DNA of 64,000 bases from Jeotgalibacillus terrae (GTDB lineage Bacteria; Bacillota; Bacilli; Bacillales; Jeotgalibacillaceae). Position 1 is the first letter of the stretch; the number at the start of each line of letters is the position of its first letter. The stretch lies in the NCBI RefSeq assembly GCF_016908195.1, contig NZ_JAFBDK010000006.1, positions 177,351 to 241,350 of the forward strand, written 5' to 3'. Both the position numbers and the translations under genes were made by a program. A model generated the notes under the pieces. That model saw only the letters and a list, made by a program, of their open reading frames with translations, searched no databases and was not told where the DNA came from. Shown here in pieces: positions 27,916 to 37,212 of this stretch.

Positions 27916-28515
27916 TTACAGGCTGAACGGCTCTCCTGCCTGTCCATCTTCAAGTACTAAAATTCCTTTTTTCTCAGGTGCATTCGGCAGTCCAAGTTCT
28001 TTCGCTGAGCAGATCATGCCGCTCGATGGAACGCCTCTTAACTCAGCATCTTTAATGACCATTCCACTAGGCATCACAGCGCCAACCTTTGCTACTACTA
28101 CCTTTTGACCTGCATTAACATTTGGTGCTCCGCAGACGATCTGAAGACGTTCTTCCCCTACGTTCACCTGGCAGACATTCAGTTTGTCAGCATTCGGGTG
28201 TTTTTCCATTTCTTCAACGTGACCAATCACAAACTTCGGTGAAAAGTCAGCGGCGATCTGATGATCAAATCCGCTTTCCTGAATCAATTGATTCACTTTT
28301 GCAAGCTTTTCATCATCCATTTCTACCGGTCCGGATGATCTGAATTCCTCAGAAGGCTGACCAAAGATATTATATCCGGTCACTTCGCCTGTTTCAGTAT
28401 TTGTAATCTGGACAACCTGCCCTTTTTCTTCAAAAGCTTTGTCGTGACGCGGTGTGTCCTTTAATTTAATAATCAGTACTTCCCCAACGCCTTTTTCATT
28501 GTAAAATACATTCAT
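27916..28515 (-). CDS. ytpR: YtpR, DUF4479 and tRNA-binding domain protein
   Basis: A 199-residue protein with an N-terminal DUF4479 domain (about 1-90) and a C-terminal OB-fold tRNA-binding domain (about 95-199, [17 protein letters not shown] and [15 protein letters not shown]) like that of PheT and Trbp111. It may bind structured RNA; the role is unknown. Its ATG overlaps the ytpQ stop by 4 nt, so the two are translationally coupled. Confidence 0.93.
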   Translation of the reverse strand: MNVFYNEKGVGEVLIIKLKDTPRHDKAFEEKGQVVQITNTETGEVTGYNIFGQPSEEFRSSGPVEMDDEKLAKVNQLIQESGFDHQIAADFSPKFVIGHVEEMEKHPNADKLNVCQVNVGEERLQIVCGAPNVNAGQKVVVAKVGAVMPSGMVIKDAELRGVPSSGMICSAKELGLPNAPEKKGILVLEDGQAGEPFSL

Positions 28516-29339
28516 TTCTTTGAATCTCCTTCATCTTTACTTTTATTTTTACCAAGAATGAATACCGGCTCAAGTTCGCCTTCTTCATAAAGGAATGAGA
28601 GAGCAGTGATCGGAACATGGCCTGCTGCAAAAAATGACATCGCCATCTGTGCAAGAACGTCATAGCCCGTTTCATTTCTCATATCCCCAATAATTAAGAC
28701 ATCCTGATGCGGGACAGCAATCGTCATTTCACCTTCCATTTTTGAAGACATTTCCTTTAAAAAAGCTTCGTTTAAAATTCTGCTTGCATCGTAGCCGTCG
28801 TTTGAGTTAAGGAAATAGAATACATTACCTGCCACTTCATCTCTCTTCATCTCAGTATCAAGCGAGCGTACGTTGAACATCGCAATTTCTTTTACCTGTT
28901 CTCTTGACCAGGATTGCTTCTCTAAAAATTGCTGATCGATCATGCGGTACGTCTTGCCGAGATCGACTGCATAATACACCCTTGTCTCCGCTGTATGCTC
29001 GTCGAAAATAAATGGAATCCCTTCAGATGACTCCTCCGGGAAAGATGTTGAACGGATCACAGGGAAAATCTGCTTCTCTGCCTCTTCAACCACGGTTTCA
29101 GTGCCCATTACTGCAAGGGCTTCGTTTATATAATACACAGTTTCTTCAATTGCTTCATCCTTCTTTTCATTCCACTTTCCGACAACGCTTGGAAGGGAAA
29201 CTTCAATACCCTTTTTTGTATCTGCATTTTCTACGCGAAGCTGATCTTTTTCACGATTATAGCGGATATTCCGCCCCTGTCTTTCAAGCTTCTCTGTCAA
29301 AATCTTTTTCATTTTTATTGAGTCCATTTTTTCAGCCAT
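28512..29339 (-). CDS. ytpQ: YtpQ, DUF1444 family protein
   Basis: A 275-residue cytoplasmic protein of the DUF1444 (UPF0354) family, recognised by [16 protein letters not shown] near the start and by its place before ytpR. No catalytic motif is evident and the function is unknown. AAGGAGGGG precedes the ATG. It is coupled to ytpR by a 4-nt overlap. Confidence 0.9.
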   Translation of the reverse strand: MAEKMDSIKMKKILTEKLERQGRNIRYNREKDQLRVENADTKKGIEVSLPSVVGKWNEKKDEAIEETVYYINEALAVMGTETVVEEAEKQIFPVIRSTSFPEESSEGIPFIFDEHTAETRVYYAVDLGKTYRMIDQQFLEKQSWSREQVKEIAMFNVRSLDTEMKRDEVAGNVFYFLNSNDGYDASRILNEAFLKEMSSKMEGEMTIAVPHQDVLIIGDMRNETGYDVLAQMAMSFFAAGHVPITALSFLYEEGELEPVFILGKNKSKDEGDSKK

Positions 29340-29488
29340 GGTACCCCTCCTTGTCAGGTTTGATTATTTCGTTCTGCCTGAGCTCGCTGCTACTTACAAT
29401 CACAGCTGTGCAGAAATTTAATCATTCTATATGCATCTTGATAAAGTCTATTGATTATTTTTTCTCCGCATTTCATTGTACACGAAAA

Positions 29489-29533
29489 CAACCCGGTCCT
29501 AAAGCATTTCATTTTAGGATCCGGGCTGTTTGA
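29489..29533 (-). terminator. ytpP terminator
   Basis: CCCGG-TCCTAAA and TTTAGGA-TCCGGG form a long stem (one bulge) just past the ytpP stop; on the minus strand it is followed by GTTGTTTT. Confidence 0.75.
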
Positions 29534-29537
29534 TTCA

Positions 29538-29858
29538 TTATGAAACTTTTAATCCGTCGATGAATTGTTCAATTTCTTCCTGGGTTTTGCGGTCTTTGCT
29601 GACAAACCTGCCAGTCTCTGTCCCATTTTCGAAAGCCACAAAGCTCGGAATACCAAATACGCTGAGATCAGCGCAAATATCAATAAACTCATCACGGTCT
29701 ACGTAAATAAACTGGTGATCAGGATACTTACTTTCCACGTCAGGTAAAATCGGTTCGATCACCCGGCAATCCGGGCACCAGTCTGCTGAAAACATAAAAA
29801 TATGCTTTCCGTTATTTTTCATTTCATTAAACTGTTCAATTGATTCAAGCTTTTTCAT
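29538..29858 (-). CDS. ytpP: thioredoxin-like protein YtpP
   Basis: A 106-residue thioredoxin fold with the redox motif WCPDC near residue 27-31 (not the classical WCGPC) and the cis-proline segment FGIPSF. Likely a cytoplasmic thiol-disulfide protein, perhaps acting on bacillithiolated substrates. Its start overlaps the end of the IIC-like membrane gene by 14 nt, so both are one transcript. Confidence 0.9.
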   Translation of the reverse strand: MKKLESIEQFNEMKNNGKHIFMFSADWCPDCRVIEPILPDVESKYPDHQFIYVDRDEFIDICADLSVFGIPSFVAFENGTETGRFVSKDRKTQEEIEQFIDGLKVS

Positions 29859-30873
29859 GTTTAACTCCTCCTGTGTCGATTCTCATTTGACCGGGCTTAA
29901 TCATTCCCGCTTTTAACATATAATGAGATAGTAACAGGCTGATGACTGCCGGTCCAATGAAATGCAACATTACGACCATTATGAGTACATTAAGCGTAAA
30001 ACCCATCGTATCAAATGTCATAATCTGACCGACAAAACCGCTCGTACCCATACCGGCTCCTGAGGCATTGTTCTCCATCTGCAGCCACACCGTTCCAAGC
30101 GGTGCAAGCAGAACACCAGCTACTGTCGGCGGAATCAGAATCAGCGGATTTCTTACAATATTCGGAACCTGCAGCATAGATGTGCCGATTGCCTGAGCCA
30201 GTGAACCTCCAAGCTTATTATCACGGTAACTTGCAACTGCAAATCCGATCATCTGTGCACTGCACCCAATAGCTGCTGCACCTGCTGCAAGCCCGTCAAG
30301 ATCAAGCATCAGCGCAATGGCTGCACTTGAGATCGGGGCAGTCAGCGCAAGCCCCATTAATCCTGCTACAAGCATGCCCATTACAAATGGCCTCTGTTCA
30401 GTTGCCCAGCCAATTGTATCTCCCGTTGCCTGCATAAAAGATTGAATTTCAGGACCTACAAGTGCTGATATCCCATAGCCTGCTGCAATCGTAACAAAAG
30501 GCGTGACAATGATATCAATCTTTGTGGACTGACTGACCAGTTTCCCGATTTCGGTTGAAAATACAGCTGCCACATAAGCGCCTGCAGGTCCGCCAAGTGC
30601 GTATCCTGCGGCTCCTGTAATGACCCCTGCAAATAATACAAGCGGCGGGGCTTTCAGTCCGTATGCAACAGCAGCACCGATTGCAGGTCCTGCAAGTCCC
30701 ATCGCAAGAACGCCCATTTCAGTCAAAAATGTGATCCCGAGTTCATTACCGGCAGTCTGCATAATCAGCCCGATAATTAAAGAACTAAACAGGCCGAGCG
30801 CCATAAAACTTAAGCCGTCAATTAAATAAGTCTTAAAAGATATATGTATGCCTTTTTTCTTAAGAAAGCTCAT
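29845..30873 (-). CDS. PTS EIIC-like integral membrane protein (PTS_EIIC_2 family)
   Basis: A 342-residue protein with about eight to ten hydrophobic segments rich in Gly and Ala, matching the PTS_EIIC_2 type of standalone IIC-like proteins. No IIA or IIB domain and no HPr-related genes are nearby, so it may not be a true phosphotransferase permease; the substrate is unknown. ATG follows GGGAGGAGAG. It has a clear promoter with three CTTTACA repeats and is cotranscribed with ytpP. Confidence 0.8.
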   Translation of the reverse strand: MSFLKKKGIHISFKTYLIDGLSFMALGLFSSLIIGLIMQTAGNELGITFLTEMGVLAMGLAGPAIGAAVAYGLKAPPLVLFAGVITGAAGYALGGPAGAYVAAVFSTEIGKLVSQSTKIDIIVTPFVTIAAGYGISALVGPEIQSFMQATGDTIGWATEQRPFVMGMLVAGLMGLALTAPISSAAIALMLDLDGLAAGAAAIGCSAQMIGFAVASYRDNKLGGSLAQAIGTSMLQVPNIVRNPLILIPPTVAGVLLAPLGTVWLQMENNASGAGMGTSGFVGQIMTFDTMGFTLNVLIMVVMLHFIGPAVISLLLSHYMLKAGMIKPGQMRIDTGGVKHEKA

Positions 30874-30897
30874 GTTTTTATCTCTCCTCCCTTGAAT

Positions 30898-30926
30898 AGT
30901 GTAAAGACACTTGTAAAGGTTGTAAA
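30898..30926 (-). promoter_or_regulatory. promoter of the IIC-like gene with CTTTACA repeats
   Basis: Minus strand TTTACA (30926-30921), 17 nt, TACACT (30903-30898). The heptamer CTTTACA occurs three times across the promoter, spaced 9 and 12 nt, covering the -35, the spacer and the -10. Confidence 0.7.
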
Positions 30927-30965
30927 GAGATTTTTATTTTTGTTTCACATCATTAAGTGATATAA

Positions 30966-30993
30966 AAAAAGCCCGGAAGATTATTCTTCCGGG
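30966..30993 (-). terminator. terminator of the lipoprotein gene
   Basis: CCCGGAAGA (30972-30980), loop TTAT, TCTTCCGGG (30985-30993); on the minus strand it continues into a run of seven T. The stop codon is in the loop. Confidence 0.9.
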
Positions 30994-31505
30994 TTGTCGT
31001 CAGTCCAGTCAGCTGATCTGACCGTTTCCATCATCCATTTTGCATTGCTGCTGATATCTTCTAACGATGTTACTGTCGTCAGCTTCGTATAGTCCATACC
31101 AGTTGTCAGTTCATAGTTCTCTTCATCAATCTGACGAAGCAGTACATAACCGAATCTGTCTTTTTCTTCAAACGTTTCATTCACCAGCCACTCTGCTTCA
31201 GCAGCTTCTGTCATCGTATAAATGACATCATTACCTGCTTCTTCATTCAAATGATGAAACAGCACATAAGTTTCGTTGCTTTTTTCAATAACAGCATTGT
31301 GATCAGATGTTTCAGCCACCTCTGCCATGTAAGGAAGGTGGACTTCAAGGTCATCTAATTCAGTATTCGGACGCTCAGCTTCATCAAGGAAAATATCCTC
31401 AACTTCTGTCAGCGTTTTTTCTCTTTCCTGCTCTATTGTTGTATTACAAGCTGCAAGTACAGCGGATGTGAAAATAACAAATAAAATAAACAGATGTTTC
31501 TTCAA
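30981..31505 (-). CDS. predicted lipoprotein of unknown function
   Basis: A 174-residue protein with a classical type II signal peptide: MKKH, a hydrophobic stretch and the lipobox VLAAC with the modified cysteine at residue 20. After cleavage it would be anchored on the outer face of the membrane. The mature part is strongly acidic and has no motif I recognise. Divergent from ytoQ. RBS AAGGAGG lies upstream of the ATG. No function can be given. Confidence 0.85.
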   Translation of the reverse strand: MKKHLFILFVIFTSAVLAACNTTIEQEREKTLTEVEDIFLDEAERPNTELDDLEVHLPYMAEVAETSDHNAVIEKSNETYVLFHHLNEEAGNDVIYTMTEAAEAEWLVNETFEEKDRFGYVLLRQIDEENYELTTGMDYTKLTTVTSLEDISSNAKWMMETVRSADWTDDNPEE

Positions 31506-31588
31506 TTGTCTTCCTCCTTATGAACCCATTCGCTATACATCATACTAATCCGGCGTTCATTTGACAACCCTTTGCCCCGTCAAATAAT

Positions 31589-31617
31589 TTCCAGTCAAAA
31601 ATTCAGCGTGTTATACT
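31589..31617 (+). promoter_or_regulatory. ytoQ promoter
   Basis: TGTTATACT (31609-31617) is an extended -10, with TTTCCA (31589-31594) at 17 nt as a modest -35. Confidence 0.55.
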
Positions 31618-31649
31618 GAAATTATTACATATTGAGAAGGGGAGATTTG

Positions 31650-32096
31650 ATGGAACTGACGATTTACCTTGCTGGAGAAATACACAGTGACTGGCGCGCA
31701 AAGCTGAAGGACCAGGCGTCTTCACTCCCTTACACTTTACATTTCACAGGCCCGATGGAAAATCATAGCCGATCTGATGACATCGGTGAAGAAATCCTCG
31801 GTGAACAGCCGAATGCAATCTTTAAAGATGATGCAGCTTCTGCATTTAACAATCTGAGAACACAGGTTCTGATGCAAAAATCCGATCTTGTGATTGCGCT
31901 GTTTGGAGAGCAGTATAAACAGTGGAATACTGCGATGGATGCTTCTGCTGCACTTACGATGAATAAGCCGCTGATTCTGATCAGGCTGGAAAAGCTGCAC
32001 CATGCATTAAAGGAGTTGTCACGTAAGGCAACGGTTACTGTTGAAACACCGGAGCAGGCTTTAAAAGCTGTGTCTTATATTTTTGAGACTGAATAA
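31650..32096 (+). CDS. ytoQ: YtoQ family protein
   Basis: A 148-residue protein, the same length as B. subtilis YtoQ, with the family start MELTIYLAGEIHSDWR. The fold is probably related to nucleoside 2-deoxyribosyltransferase-like proteins (YLAGEIH, SDLVIALFGEQYKQWN), but that is a weak inference and no activity is known. ATG 31650 is preferred over 31632 because AAGGGGAG lies at the right distance. Confidence 0.9.
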   Translation: MELTIYLAGEIHSDWRAKLKDQASSLPYTLHFTGPMENHSRSDDIGEEILGEQPNAIFKDDAASAFNNLRTQVLMQKSDLVIALFGEQYKQWNTAMDASAALTMNKPLILIRLEKLHHALKELSRKATVTVETPEQALKAVSYIFETE

Positions 32097-32128
32097 GCAA
32101 AAAGGGATCGCGCATACGATCCCTTTTT
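32097..32128. terminator. bidirectional terminator between ytoQ and the DUF84 gene
   Basis: AAAAAGGGATCG (32099-32110), loop CGCATA, CGATCCCTTTTT (32117-32128), between convergent stops. Confidence 0.92.
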
Positions 32129-32638
32129 TTATTTGTTTTTTGCGTATTCCCACTGACCTATCAGCAGTTCAACGATATGTTCAAACATCTGCGCTCTCGT
32201 GATTCTACCATTTGAAAAAAATCCGACAGCCCCTTCATTTTGTCTGATGTTCTTTTGCATACTGTACTGTTCCATTAGCGGGCCCAGCTCTTCGCCATTC
32301 CGGAGTGGAGCGGCAAGCTCATCAGGGAGTCTGATGCCTGCCCCGGAAGCGGTAAATGTCTCTTTAAAGCCGGGGACAAAAAGTGCTCCCCAGTTACAGA
32401 TATATAGACCGTCCTGATGTTCTGTAACGCCACCTTCAAGTCCGATACCGCAAGCACCATCAAACAATGCCGCTGCATTGAAAGCACGGTTGATGGCACC
32501 TTGTCTTGTTTCATCGTGACCAAAGGGCTGGTCCTTTACACCGGATTCAGTTTTGAACCCTCTCACTTCACCAAAGCTCCAGCAGCTTTTCACTGCAGAA
32601 ACTTTTGCTGGATTGACTGTTCCAACGGCAAGATTCAT
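32129..32638 (-). CDS. DUF84 family inosine/xanthosine triphosphatase (YjjX-like)
   Basis: A 169-residue protein starting MNLAVGTVNPAKVSAV, the signature of the non-canonical NTPase family that hydrolyses ITP and XTP and keeps them out of nucleic acids. GIGLEGGV is the second conserved loop. ATG 32638 is at the family start and two bases past the end of the peptidase gene; the frame is open further into that gene. No good ribosome site is visible, so translation is probably coupled. Confidence 0.85.
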   Translation of the reverse strand: MNLAVGTVNPAKVSAVKSCWSFGEVRGFKTESGVKDQPFGHDETRQGAINRAFNAAALFDGACGIGLEGGVTEHQDGLYICNWGALFVPGFKETFTASGAGIRLPDELAAPLRNGEELGPLMEQYSMQKNIRQNEGAVGFFSNGRITRAQMFEHIVELLIGQWEYAKNK

Positions 32639-32639
32639 A

Positions 32640-33713
32640 TTATGAACCCTGTTTGATTGACTCAACTGTTGATTTGTCACATGACTTCACAAGCTTGACA
32701 AGAAGTTCTTTCGCAGCAGCATAGTCATCGATATGGATCATTGAAGCTGACGTATGAATATATCTTGAACAGATGCCGACAACCGCACTCGGTACCCCTT
32801 CATTCGAGATGTGAACGCGGCCTGCATCTGTCCCGCCTGCTGATACGAAATACTGATATGGAATATTGTTTGTCTCCGCTGTATCGAGCACGAATTCTCT
32901 CATGCCGCGATGAGTCACCATACTGCGGTCAAGAATGCGGAGCAGTGTCCCCTTGCCAAGCTGACCAAATTCATTTTTATCCCCTGTCATATCATTTGCA
33001 GGACTTGCATCCATTGCAAAGAAAATATCAGGTTTGATCAGGTTAGCAGCAGTCTGAGCCCCTCTGAGTCCTACTTCTTCCTGCACTGTCGCACCGCTGT
33101 ATAACGTGTTAGGCAGTGATTCATTCTGCAGCTCTTTTAACAGTTCAATTGAAATACCGCAGCCGTACCGGTTATCCCATGCTTTCGCAAGAATCTTTTT
33201 CTTGTTTTCCATTGGAGTGAATTCACATACAGGCACAATCTGCTGCCCTGGTAAAATGCCCATTGATTCAGCATCCGCTTTATCATCTGCACCTACATCA
33301 ATCAGCATATTCTTAATATCCATCGGCTTTGCCCGCTTCTCTTCACTTAAAAGATGAGGTGGAATTGAACCGATGACACCAGTGATCTTTTTATCGCCTG
33401 CAATCACCTCAACGCGCTGTGCCAGTAATACCTGGCTCCACCAGCCGCCTAATGTCTGAAAGCGGACCATACCGTTATCTGTAATTCCGGTTACCATAAA
33501 CCCTACTTCATCCATATGACCCGCAGCCATAACAACCGGGCTGTCTTCAGGTCCTTTTTTTAATCCGAAAATACTGCCTAGGCCATCCTGCACAATTTCA
33601 TCTGAGTACTTCGACAGTTCTTCTTTCATCAGCTTTCTGATTGCATGCTCATTACCCGGTGCACCAGGGAGCTCGGTCAATTGTTTAAATAACGCTAATG
33701 TATCCTGATTCAT
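32640..33713 (-). CDS. ytoP: M42-family metallo-aminopeptidase (YtoP)
   Basis: A 357-residue dinuclear metal aminopeptidase of the M42 (PepA/FrvX) family. Metal ligands are visible in [20 protein letters not shown] (bridging Asp), QEEVGLRG (general-base and ligand Glu) and the late [11 protein letters not shown]is. Such enzymes form large cytoplasmic tetrahedral complexes that trim peptides. It sits at the ytoP locus between ytzB and ytoQ. The start is ATG at 33713. Confidence 0.94.
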   Translation of the reverse strand: MNQDTLALFKQLTELPGAPGNEHAIRKLMKEELSKYSDEIVQDGLGSIFGLKKGPEDSPVVMAAGHMDEVGFMVTGITDNGMVRFQTLGGWWSQVLLAQRVEVIAGDKKITGVIGSIPPHLLSEEKRAKPMDIKNMLIDVGADDKADAESMGILPGQQIVPVCEFTPMENKKKILAKAWDNRYGCGISIELLKELQNESLPNTLYSGATVQEEVGLRGAQTAANLIKPDIFFAMDASPANDMTGDKNEFGQLGKGTLLRILDRSMVTHRGMREFVLDTAETNNIPYQYFVSAGGTDAGRVHISNEGVPSAVVGICSRYIHTSASMIHIDDYAAAKELLVKLVKSCDKSTVESIKQGS

Positions 33714-33880
33714 TATGTATACTTCCTTTCATAAATGCATTCTATCTTATTTTACAGAACTTTCTTTCACCTTTCCACTTTCCACGATTAAGATTGGAAG
33801 ATATTGCTCTTAAATGTGGTGCATCACAATGATGAATCCGCTATACTTAAAATTGAATTGAATATCCGGAGGTGAATCAT

Positions 33881-34198
33881 ATGAATTGGAAAGATGCAGC
33901 CCTTGGCGCAGCAGTAGGCTTAACAGCCGGTGTTGTGATCAGTCAGAGTGCAAATGCTGTACAGTCAAATCAGGCTTCTGCTGAAAAGGTTCTTCAAAAT
34001 GTGAAAGATCAATTTAAGCAGGATGGTCCGATTGATGGCTCCTGGATTCAGATGAACCCAGAAGATCATCAGGTACTTGCAGTAAAGAATAAAGTATATC
34101 GTGGAGGCATATCACGTCACCACGGCAGTGAACTTGAACAATTTGAATTCATTGCTGATGCGAAAACAGGCACAGTGATGGACGTGTATAAAATATAA
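33881..34198 (+). CDS. ytzB: YtzB, small PepSY-domain protein
   Basis: A 105-residue protein with a short N-terminal hydrophobic segment (AALGAAVGLTAGVVIS) and a PepSY-like C-terminal domain (EFIADAKTGTVMDVYKI). The N-terminus may be a membrane anchor or uncleaved signal. ATG 33881 is used because GGAGGTGA sits just before it; a GTG three codons earlier overlaps that site. Divergent from ytoP as in B. subtilis. Function unknown; PepSY domains often inhibit proteases. Confidence 0.88.
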   Translation: MNWKDAALGAAVGLTAGVVISQSANAVQSNQASAEKVLQNVKDQFKQDGPIDGSWIQMNPEDHQVLAVKNKVYRGGISRHHGSELEQFEFIADAKTGTVMDVYKI

Positions 34199-34204
34199 TA
34201 TTTG

Positions 34205-34237
34205 AAGGGGTGTCCAGTTTTATTGGACACCCCTTTT
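34205..34237. terminator. terminator shared by ytzB and ytnP
   Basis: AAGGGGTGTCCA (34205-34216) pairs with TGGACACCCCTT, followed by T's. It lies between convergent stops three nt from the ytnP end. Confidence 0.9.
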
Positions 34238-34239
34238 GG

Positions 34240-35094
34240 TTAATCAGGAAATGGTGTTCTTTTCAGTTCACCAGTTACTTCTTTACCTGTTTCATTCCAC
34301 TTAATCATCCGGACATATGCATCGTGGTAAAAACTGAACCACCAGCCGTTATTCAGTCCGTCCTTAACCCATTTTTCTTTTGCATAGACAGATGTCATCG
34401 GATAGTCATCGTAAGCCAGAACCCACAGCGGATTCTGGTGTGCATGTGTTGGCATGAGATCAGCCATATGCAGGATCACTTCACCTTTTTGCTCCATTTT
34501 CACAATACAGTGACCGTCACTGTGGCCACCTGTGTGAATCATTGTCATACCTGGACACACTTCAAGTTCATCTGTAAAAGTTTTTACCTGCTCCTGAACT
34601 GCTGTCCAATTTTCTTTCCAATATGTATTTCTCGATCTGATATTCGGCTCTCTGATCTCATTCCATTCTGTTTCGCTTGTGTAGATCACGGCATTTGGAA
34701 AAACAGATCTCATCTTTTCCCCATCGGGTGTTGTTAAGCCCCCGATATGATCAAAATGCATGTGCGTCATCACAACGGTATCAATATCATTTACTGTCAG
34801 ATTCAGTTGTTCGAGCGAGCGTTCAATCGACGCTTCTCGTGTTATTCCGTAGTTGCGCTTTTTCTTTTCATCATATTTCCCATATCCGACGCCTGCATCA
34901 ATCAAAATATTATTCTCACCTGTTCGGACTAATAAAGGTTCTGTAACAAGTTCAATCTGATTTTTGTCGTTTACAGGATATTTCTTAGACCAGAGGGGTT
35001 TTGGCACAACACCAAACATTGCTCCGCCATCCATATTGGTGATACCGCCATCCAGCCAGTAAATCTCCCAGTCACCAAACTTAAAAGAATCCAC
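34240..35094 (-). CDS. ytnP: metallo-beta-lactamase fold lactonase YtnP
   Basis: A 284-residue cytoplasmic hydrolase of the AiiA-like lactonase group. The zinc motif is HMHFDHIGG, with later His in HTGGHSDGH and the Asp in [12 protein letters not shown]. subtilis YtnP is reported to degrade acyl-homoserine-lactone-type and streptomycete signals. Upstream is a good ribosome site and a cre-like sequence. In this genome it is followed by ytzB in the opposite orientation. Confidence 0.93.
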   Translation of the reverse strand: MDSFKFGDWEIYWLDGGITNMDGGAMFGVVPKPLWSKKYPVNDKNQIELVTEPLLVRTGENNILIDAGVGYGKYDEKKKRNYGITREASIERSLEQLNLTVNDIDTVVMTHMHFDHIGGLTTPDGEKMRSVFPNAVIYTSETEWNEIREPNIRSRNTYWKENWTAVQEQVKTFTDELEVCPGMTMIHTGGHSDGHCIVKMEQKGEVILHMADLMPTHAHQNPLWVLAYDDYPMTSVYAKEKWVKDGLNNGWWFSFYHDAYVRMIKWNETGKEVTGELKRTPFPD

Positions 35095-35110
35095 TCGAAT
35101 CGCCTCCTAA

Positions 35111-35124
35111 TGTATACGCTTTCA
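35111..35124 (-). promoter_or_regulatory. candidate cre site before ytnP
   Basis: TGTATACGCTTTCA (+ strand) matches the cre consensus TGWNANCGNTNWCA at 13 of 14 fixed or degenerate positions. It is 17 nt upstream of the ytnP start. Regulation is inferred only. Confidence 0.45.
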
Positions 35125-35277
35125 TATTAACATAGAAAAAAACCCTGATACAAAAAATAACAGGATATATAATCTTTCCGCTGCATTGAAACTTATTTTA
35201 GTTACCACCTTGCAGCATTTTCTAGCAGTCTCTTATATTTTATTGGCTTAGTTAAAGTCCAATGTTGTTCTTGCACA

Positions 35278-35410
35278 GCTGGTGATTGGAGCGGAAGGGG
35301 GACGACTCCAGCAGGAGAAGCGTGACAGGTGAGACCCCGCAGCGCGAAGCGTGAGGAGGCTCACCGCACGCCCTGCGGAAAGCGTTCCCCCTGGAGCGGA
35401 AATCAACAGC
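35278..35410 (+). repeat. structured intergenic element B (forward)
   Basis: Outer arms GCTGGTGATT and AATCAACAGC. Core stem GGTGAG (35328-35333) with CTCACC (35360-35365). Constant GACCCCGC and GAGGAGG; apical hairpin CGC-GAA-GCG. GGAGCGGA occurs in the same direction near both ends. It fills most of the 338-nt gap between trmB and ytnP; the rest (35125-35277) shows nothing else. Confidence 0.85.
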
Positions 35411-35432
35411 CACCTTTAACAGAGCTGTTATA

Positions 35433-36071
35433 TTAGTAACGCACTTCACAGCGGTAGATTGGCTGGCCCATTGATGAAAATTTTTCTTCATATTCAGTCA
35501 TGACATTGCCTTCAAAATCACTGTTATGAAGATCAAGGCTAACGTATGTTAAGAGCAGACCGTAGGCTGAGAAGCTTTGTAAGGAGTATTCAAACAGGCC
35601 TCTGTTATCCGTTTTGAAATGAATTTCTCCATGTTCAGGCAGCACTGTTTTATAAAGATCTAAAAACTTTTTGAAAGTTAAGCGCCGCTTTTCATGTCTG
35701 GTTTTTGGCCACGGGTCTGAGAAGTTCAGATAGACGCGGTCTACTTCTCCTTGTTCAAATACATCACCCAGTATTTCTGCATTAATCGTCAGCAGTCTTG
35801 CATTGGGTACACCTGCTTCAATCATGCGGTCAAGTGCAGTAATTGCAATGCTTTCAGAAAGCTCAATAGCAATATAGTTTACATCAGGATGCATCTTAGC
35901 CATTTCAGTAATAAATCTGCCTTTACCCGACCCGACTTCAATGTGAAGCTCATTATCATTTCCAAATACTGCTGCCTTCCAGCTGCCTTTAAATGTTTCA
36001 GGTTCAGCCGGCACGTATTCCGGGTGCTTCAGCAAATAGTCTTCAGCCCACGGTTTATTCCTTGCTCTCAT
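35433..36071 (-). CDS. trmB: tRNA (guanine-N7)-methyltransferase
   Basis: A 212-residue SAM-dependent methyltransferase that makes m7G46 in tRNA. The SAM motif is [11 protein letters not shown] and the catalytic/RNA motif [16 protein letters not shown]. Length fits B. subtilis TrmB (213). ATG 36071 has AAAGGAG ahead; the longer open frame to 36215 runs through repeat element C and is not coding. It is flanked by two copies of the structured repeat, B downstream and C upstream. Confidence 0.96.
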   Translation of the reverse strand: MRARNKPWAEDYLLKHPEYVPAEPETFKGSWKAAVFGNDNELHIEVGSGKGRFITEMAKMHPDVNYIAIELSESIAITALDRMIEAGVPNARLLTINAEILGDVFEQGEVDRVYLNFSDPWPKTRHEKRRLTFKKFLDLYKTVLPEHGEIHFKTDNRGLFEYSLQSFSAYGLLLTYVSLDLHNSDFEGNVMTEYEEKFSSMGQPIYRCEVRY

Positions 36072-36123
36072 TGTGTGATCTCCTTTGTAAGTAAGTTGGT
36101 TTAATGAAACGCAGTTCATTTCC

Positions 36124-36173
36124 GTGGAGGACTCCGCTTTCCTGCCCCCGTGCGGTGAGCACTCGTCCTCCAC
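36124..36173 (-). repeat. structured intergenic element C (short, reverse)
   Basis: GTGGAGGAC (36124-36132) and GTCCTCCAC (36165-36173) are perfect arms. Between them is only the left half of the reverse-oriented consensus (CGCTTTCCTGCCCCCG, GGTGAGC), so the apical hairpin and right half of the core are missing. It is upstream of trmB. Confidence 0.75.
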
Positions 36174-36270
36174 TATAAGAACCAGCTCTATAAGCATTTT
36201 GAAACGACCTGTCAATCAAATACGATTGTTCATGTACATGAACTTATAGTGACAAGCATTTTTTAAATCA

Positions 36271-36316
36271 AAAATAGCCTGTGCTCTTCTGATGTTGCCA
36301 GAAAAGAATCAGGCTA
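36271..36316 (-). terminator. ytmP terminator
   Basis: On the minus strand TAGCCTG and CAGGCTA enclose an inner stem CTTTTCTG/CAGAAGAG, followed by TTTTTG. It begins at the ytmP stop codon. Confidence 0.75.
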
Positions 36317-37108
36317 CTTAAGGTTTTCTTTCTTTTGGGTGCGCTGCAGGAAGTTCATCCATTTGGTTACGTCGTGCAGGCGGCCTTTGTCTTTTTGCCA
36401 TTGAAGCATGACAAGTGCCTGGCTGACGACATACCATTTCATTCTCAGGCGGAAGTCATCTGTTAATTCCTCACCGTAATGGGCCATCCAACTGCTCCAT
36501 TCTGCTTCAGGTACATACCAGTATAAAAGCATCCCTACATCAACAGCAGGATCAGCAAGCATTGCGCCATCCCAATCTATTAAAAATAATTCATCTACAT
36601 CTGATAAAAGCCAGTTATTATGATTCACATCTCCATGACAGACAACATAGCTTTCTGCCGAGATCTGGTCGAGGTTATGACGCAAAAACGTCAGTGCTTC
36701 CCTGACAGGGGGCAGATACTTCAGTTCTGTATCAAGTGTATCAGCCACTTCCGCATACATAAGAGAGGGATCGTATGGTTCTTTACCCAGTCTTTGCAGC
36801 ATAGAAGTTAATGGCCTGGAGCTATGAATTTTTTTCAGCATTTTAGCGATTCGGGGACCGTTCATTTCATCTGCATGAAGCTCACGTCCATTCAGCCAGT
36901 GCTGTGCTGTAATCACATCACCGTTCTCAAGGCGCTTAGTCCACTTTAGTCTTGGCACAATCCCTTCAGCTGATAATACAGCTAAAAAAGGTGATGAGTT
37001 GCGCTTTAGAAAAAGTTTCTGTTCATGATATCTGGCGAAAAAAGCTTCTCCTGAAGCCCCTCCTGCAGATATGATCTCCCAGTCCTGATCATCAAATAAA
37101 TGTTCCAA
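36314..37108 (-). CDS. ytmP: aminoglycoside-phosphotransferase-family kinase YtmP
   Basis: A 264-residue protein with the APH/choline-kinase catalytic loop CHGDVNHNNWLL and metal motif LIDWDGA. It is probably a small-molecule kinase with an unknown hydroxyl substrate, not a resistance enzyme. The TTG at 37108 is chosen (MEHLFDDQDWE) because AAGGTG precedes it by 6 nt; a GTG at 37117 overlaps that site. It follows ytlR by about 100 nt and precedes trmB, as in B. subtilis. Confidence 0.88.
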   Translation of the reverse strand: MEHLFDDQDWEIISAGGASGEAFFARYHEQKLFLKRNSSPFLAVLSAEGIVPRLKWTKRLENGDVITAQHWLNGRELHADEMNGPRIAKMLKKIHSSRPLTSMLQRLGKEPYDPSLMYAEVADTLDTELKYLPPVREALTFLRHNLDQISAESYVVCHGDVNHNNWLLSDVDELFLIDWDGAMLADPAVDVGMLLYWYVPEAEWSSWMAHYGEELTDDFRLRMKWYVVSQALVMLQWQKDKGRLHDVTKWMNFLQRTQKKENLK

Positions 37109-37212
37109 TTCATTCACCTTCTATAGCGGAGTGGTTTAATATCTTCATAGAATAGAAAAAGATAGCAGCTACACAAAGCGCTATCCAATTAAAATATTAT
37201 CGTTTTTACCTG

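Noticed and set aside
35252..35491. 79-residue minus-strand frame over element B and the end of trmB
   Set aside because: It is an open frame created by the GC-rich repeat and has no start signal.
36072..36215. 48-codon N-terminal extension of trmB
   Set aside because: It runs through repeat element C, lacks a ribosome site and exceeds the family length; ATG 36071 has a good site.
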